DNA of 64,000 nt from Rhizobium terricola (GTDB lineage Bacteria > Pseudomonadota > Alphaproteobacteria > Rhizobiales > Rhizobiaceae): NCBI RefSeq assembly GCF_012927355.1, contig NZ_JABBGK010000003.1, positions 1-64,000 on the forward strand. The letters run 5' to 3'. Below the pieces are notes generated by a model, which saw only the letters and a list, made by a program, of their open reading frames with translations, did not search any database and had not been told where the DNA came from. Shown piece by piece: positions 60,960-64,000 of the stretch (the stretch's first letter is position 1; every line of letters starts with the position of its first letter). The position numbers were made by a program, and so were the translations under genes.

Positions 60960-61144
60960 GATTCCAATCGGCACCACTAAACAAGGTGCTGAATCTTCAG
61001 CGGAAATAGCAATTGTTCACGGACTTTTCCAGAAACATGAGAGACAACTGGTCTAACGGCGTCAATGCTCACCTTCTGGGGGTGGATCTGTGGAGCCGGT
61101 TTAAAGCTTGATACTCACAGACTCTTAGAAATAGAAGAAGATTC
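60960..61144. promoter_or_regulatory. cluster of four GANTC (CcrM) methylation sites
   Basis: GATTC at 60960, GAATC at 60991, GACTC at 61120 and GATTC at 61140. The 60991 site sits at the centre of a dyad, GCTGAATCTTCAGC (60988-61001). CcrM methylation of GANTC is cell-cycle-controlled in alphaproteobacteria, and clustering at oriC is typical. Confidence 0.65.
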
Positions 61145-61178
61145 AATATCTCTTTTCTTTTTTGAAAGGGCTTAGGCC

Positions 61179-62213
61179 TTGAGCGCTACCGAACGGAAAA
61201 TCCTCGACGTCCTGAACGGCAAGACCGTGACACCACCGCCGATCTGGCTGATGAGACAGGCAGGGCGCTATCTTCCGGAATATCGTGAGACACGTGCCAA
61301 GGCCGGCAGCTTTCTCGATCTCTGTTATACGCCTGACTTCGCCGTCGAGGTGACGCTGCAGCCGATCCGTCGTTATGCCTTCGATGCCGCCATTTTGTTC
61401 TCGGATATCCTGGTCATCCCGGATGCCTTGAAGCGCAATGTGAGGTTCAGCGAGGGTCACGGCCCGCAGATGGACCCGATCGATGAGATTGGTATCCGCC
61501 AGCTGGTCGCCGGCGATTTCATGAAGCATCTGGACCCGGTGATCGAAACCGTGCGGCGTCTTCGGAAGGAGCTCCCTGCTGAGACGACGCTTCTCGGTTT
61601 CTGCGGCGCGCCATGGACGGTTGCGACCTACATGATCGCCGGCCATGGAACGCCGGATCAGGCCCCTGCCCGTCTGTTCGCCTACCGGCATCCTGAAGTG
61701 TTCGAATATCTCCTGAACTTCCTTGCGGACATGTCGGCGACCTACCTGGTGGCGCAGATCGATGCCGGCGCCGATGCCGTGCAGATCTTCGATTCCTGGG
61801 CCGGCGTGCTCGGTGAGGAAGAATTTGATCGCTACTGCGCCAAGCCTGTGGCTCGGATCATTGCCAGCGTGCGGGCGCAGCGGCCGGATGCGAAGGTCAT
61901 CGCCTTTGCCAAGGGTGCGGGATTGCTGTTGCGCGACTATCGCCAGAAGACAAAGGCGGATGCGATCGGCCTCGACTGGACGGTACCCTTAGACTTTGCA
62001 GCCGAATTGCAGAAGGAAGGCCCTGTTCAGGGAAATCTCGATCCGATGCGGGTCGTTGCAGGCGGAACGGCGCTCGAGGAAGGCATAGACCGGATTCTGG
62101 ACAAGCTCGGCAATGGTCCGCTCATCTTCAATCTCGGCCACGGCATCACGCCGCAGGCCGATCCAGAACACGTGACGGCGCTGATCAACCGTGTTCGTGG
62201 CAAGAGGGCCTAA
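61179..62213 (+). CDS. hemE: uroporphyrinogen decarboxylase
   Basis: A 344-residue UroD catalysing the conversion of uroporphyrinogen III to coproporphyrinogen [23 protein letters not shown] is the conserved N-terminal signature, with Asp in [14 protein letters not shown] 61179 is the start: AAAGGG lies nine bases before it and the N-terminus matches rhizobial homologues; no closer ATG exists. Its promoter must lie within the origin region. Confidence 0.96.
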   Translation: MSATERKILDVLNGKTVTPPPIWLMRQAGRYLPEYRETRAKAGSFLDLCYTPDFAVEVTLQPIRRYAFDAAILFSDILVIPDALKRNVRFSEGHGPQMDPIDEIGIRQLVAGDFMKHLDPVIETVRRLRKELPAETTLLGFCGAPWTVATYMIAGHGTPDQAPARLFAYRHPEVFEYLLNFLADMSATYLVAQIDAGADAVQIFDSWAGVLGEEEFDRYCAKPVARIIASVRAQRPDAKVIAFAKGAGLLLRDYRQKTKADAIGLDWTVPLDFAAELQKEGPVQGNLDPMRVVAGGTALEEGIDRILDKLGNGPLIFNLGHGITPQADPEHVTALINRVRGKRA

Positions 62214-62215
62214 GC

Positions 62216-62758
62216 GTGACTACCGAGCGGCAGACCAGTGCGAAGGCGGGGCGAAAGGCGGCGTTCAGGGCTGCCACCGCGCTGCTTTTTTTTGGTGCTA
62301 TTGCGGTCGCGGTGGCCGTCTTCGGTGCAGATGCGGCCTATCCCTGGATCAAAGCACTGCATGTCGTTGCCGTGATCTCCTGGATGGCCGGCATGCTCTA
62401 CATGCCACGGCTGTTCATCTATCACAGCGACAGTAAGCCGGATTCGGACCAGGCCCGCACATTCTCGATCATGGAAGAGCGGCTGCTCAAAGTCATCATG
62501 AACCCGGCCATGATCATTTCGTGGGTTCTGGGTCTCTATATCGCCTGGACCGTTTTCGGCTTTCAGGGGGGCTGGCTTCATACGAAACTTGCCGCGGTGT
62601 TCGCCCTTTCCGGTGTTCACGGCTACTTCGCCAAGGCGGTGAAGTCCTTCGGCAACGGAAACTACGTGAGGACACCGCGTTTCTGGCGCCTGATGAACGA
62701 GTTGCCGACGCTTTTGATGATCATCATCGTCGTGCTTGTGGTTGTCAAACCGTTCTGA
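62216..62758 (+). CDS. hemJ: protoporphyrinogen IX oxidase HemJ
   Basis: A 180-residue integral membrane protein with about four segments (21-38, 45-62, 90-112 and 160-178). The invariant His is in [26 protein letters not shown]. HemJ replaces HemG/HemY in most alphaproteobacteria, oxidising protoporphyrinogen to protoporphyrin. Start GTG 62216 is three bases from the hemE stop, so two heme steps are coupled. The 191-base gap to rho holds nothing recognised. Confidence 0.93.
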   Translation: MTTERQTSAKAGRKAAFRAATALLFFGAIAVAVAVFGADAAYPWIKALHVVAVISWMAGMLYMPRLFIYHSDSKPDSDQARTFSIMEERLLKVIMNPAMIISWVLGLYIAWTVFGFQGGWLHTKLAAVFALSGVHGYFAKAVKSFGNGNYVRTPRFWRLMNELPTLLMIIIVVLVVVKPF

Positions 62759-62949
62759 ACCAATCCGGTGACCGGTCGATATTTTCGATAAATTCTGCTT
62801 TTCGCTTGCGAGGCACAGGCGGACTCGCTATTTTCGCGCCATCTCATCTTATCGGCTTGCGTAGCATTCAGTCATTTGCGGCCTTCGCGGATCGTACCGA
62901 ATTCACCCGGCTCGCCTTCCCCTTAAAAAATAGAACGTGGTCCTTCTTC

Positions 62950-64000
62950 ATGGCTGAAATGAAGCTACAAGAACTCAAAAGCAAATCGCCGACTGATCTC
63001 CTGACGTTTGCCGAATCGCTGGAAGTTGAAAATGCCAGCACGATGCGCAAGCAGGAGCTGATGTTTGCGATCCTCAAGATGCTTGCCAGCCAGGATGTGG
63101 AAATCATCGGCGAAGGCGTCGTTGAAGTTCTGCAGGATGGCTTCGGATTCTTGCGTTCGGCTAATGCAAATTACCTGCCCGGTCCGGATGATATCTATAT
63201 CTCCCCCTCGCAGATCCGCCGCTTCTCCCTGAAGACGGGCGATACGGTCGAGGGCCCGATCCGCGGCCCGAAGGAAGGCGAGCGCTATTTCGCACTTCTG
63301 AAGGTCAATACGATCAATTTCGAGGATCCGGAAAAGATCCGTCACAAGGTCCATTTCGACAACCTGACGCCGCTCTATCCGAACGAGCGCTTCAAGATGG
63401 AACTCGATGTTCCGACGTCCAAAGACCTGTCGGCGCGTGTGATCGACCTGGTCGCTCCGCTCGGCAAGGGTCAGCGCGGGTTGATTGTGGCGCCGCCGCG
63501 TACTGGTAAGACGGTGCTGCTGCAGAACATCGCGCACTCGATCACCGCCAACCATCCGGAATGCTACCTGATCGTTCTGCTGATTGACGAGCGTCCCGAA
63601 GAAGTCACCGACATGCAGCGTTCGGTGCGCGGTGAAGTCGTGTCCTCCACCTTTGACGAACCGGCCGTCCGTCACGTGCAGGTCGCGGAAATGGTCATCG
63701 AGAAGGCAAAGCGTCTTGTCGAACACGGGCGCGACGTTGTCATCCTGCTCGATTCGATCACGCGTCTCGGTCGGGCCTACAACACGGTTGTCCCCTCTTC
63801 CGGCAAGGTTCTGACCGGTGGTGTCGACGCAAACGCACTGCAGCGCCCGAAGCGCTTCTTCGGTGCCGCCCGTAACATCGAAGAAGGCGGTTCGCTGACC
63901 ATCATTGCGACCGCGCTCATCGATACCGGCAGCCGCATGGACGAAGTCATCTTCGAAGAATTCAAGGGTACCGGTAACTCCGAAATCGTTCTCGATCGTA
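62950..64000 (+). CDS. rho: transcription termination factor Rho (3' end outside window)
   Basis: The first 350 codons of Rho (family about 420). The N-terminal helix-rich and RNA-binding (Csd) parts have GFGFLRS (65-71) and [10 protein letters not shown], and the ATPase core has Walker A APPRTGKT (181-188), RPEEVTDM (Q-loop area) and [14 protein letters not shown] (Walker B). The frame remains open to the last base. ATG 62950 starts [10 protein letters not shown], as in rhizobial Rho. The rho-hemJ-hemE order next to oriC is typical of Rhizobiaceae. Confidence 0.97.
   Translation, partial: MAEMKLQELKSKSPTDLLTFAESLEVENASTMRKQELMFAILKMLASQDVEIIGEGVVEVLQDGFGFLRSANANYLPGPDDIYISPSQIRRFSLKTGDTVEGPIRGPKEGERYFALLKVNTINFEDPEKIRHKVHFDNLTPLYPNERFKMELDVPTSKDLSARVIDLVAPLGKGQRGLIVAPPRTGKTVLLQNIAHSITANHPECYLIVLLIDERPEEVTDMQRSVRGEVVSSTFDEPAVRHVQVAEMVIEKAKRLVEHGRDVVILLDSITRLGRAYNTVVPSSGKVLTGGVDANALQRPKRFFGAARNIEEGGSLTIIATALIDTGSRMDEVIFEEFKGTGNSEIVLDR

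Larger units (their letters stand above)
60775..61178. other. oriC: probable chromosomal replication origin (oriC)
   Basis: A 404-base non-coding gap between divergent ppsR and hemE, the location of Cori in Caulobacter and of rhizobial origins. It has an exact DnaA box TTATCCACA at 60859-60867, one-mismatch boxes at 60791-60799 (minus strand) and 60947-60955 (plus), and two-mismatch boxes at 60901-60909 and 61013-61021. Four GANTC sites occur between 60960 and 61144. The right part (61105-61170) is AT-rich and could unwind. No full CtrA site (TTAA-N7-TTAA) was found. Confidence 0.82.

Noticed and set aside
62759..62949. A leader peptide or attenuator ahead of rho
   Set aside because: No short open frame with a ribosome site and no terminator-like stem with a T run was seen.

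Overview
The window is a gene-dense, GC-rich stretch of an alphaproteobacterial chromosome, almost certainly from the Rhizobiaceae (Rhizobium/Agrobacterium/Sinorhizobium relatives). The evidence is the set of family-typical neighbourhoods: hrpB-actS-actR, pckA divergent from chvI-chvG-hprK-manX-HPr, divL followed by a tsaE-amgK fusion, murU and addBA, trpFBA-accD-folC, and hemE-hemJ-rho next to ppsR-maf-aroE-coaE-dnaQ. The genus cannot be fixed from sequence reading alone. No tRNA, rRNA, insertion sequence, CRISPR array or prophage was seen. Nearly everything is conserved core chromosome.

Layout. 1-6.2 kb: an ornithine cyclodeaminase family gene, hrpB helicase, the ActS/ActR redox two-component system and a convergent mmcB. 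6.3-13.9 kb: an L,D-transpeptidase lipoprotein, malate synthase G, then a more accessory-looking block (hydantoinase A-like ATPase, cytochrome P450, DUF1402 protein). 14-20.3 kb: the hslVU protease, divergent from a histidine operon hisB-hisH-hisA-hisF-hisE ending in coaA. 20.3-24 kb: alkB, a BON-LysM protein, arfB and pckA. 24-29.5 kb: chvI-chvG, a short hprK, a mannose-type EIIA, HPr and ahcY. 29.7-41.7 kb: divL, tsaE-amgK, murU, addB, addA and trxA. 41.7-50.5 kb: the opposite-strand folC/accD/trpA/trpB/trpF group, a SprT/YgjP-like peptidase, a DUF2852 gene, a PHB depolymerase and a divergent nitroreductase. 50.5-60.8 kb: gyrB, a tight timA-mltA-smr-xre operon, fxsA, secB, and dnaQ-coaE-aroE-maf-ppsR. 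60.8-64 kb: the probable chromosomal origin, then hemE, hemJ and the 5' part of rho.

The most notable non-coding signals concern replication and segregation. The ppsR-hemE spacer (60775-61178) carries an exact DnaA box, several near matches, four GANTC methylation sites and an AT-rich flank, so it is the likely oriC. Two 16-bp sites at 50526-50541 and 59300-59315 are identical to each other and differ by one base from the classic parS palindrome, so they are probable ParB loading sites near that origin.

Several proteins carry informative departures from their families. DivL has Tyr in place of the phospho-acceptor His. AccD has lost three of four zinc-ribbon cysteines. ActS keeps the RegB His-to-Cys spacing of exactly 40 residues. 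The PHB depolymerase uses a Cys nucleophile. HprK lacks the N-terminal half. The DUF1402 protein shows three motifs that resemble a soluble lytic transglycosylase core. I found no convincing wholly new multi-gene system; the best leads are the parS/oriC architecture, the DUF1402 enzyme prediction, and palindromes in the pckA-chvI, ahcY and first-gene upstream regions.
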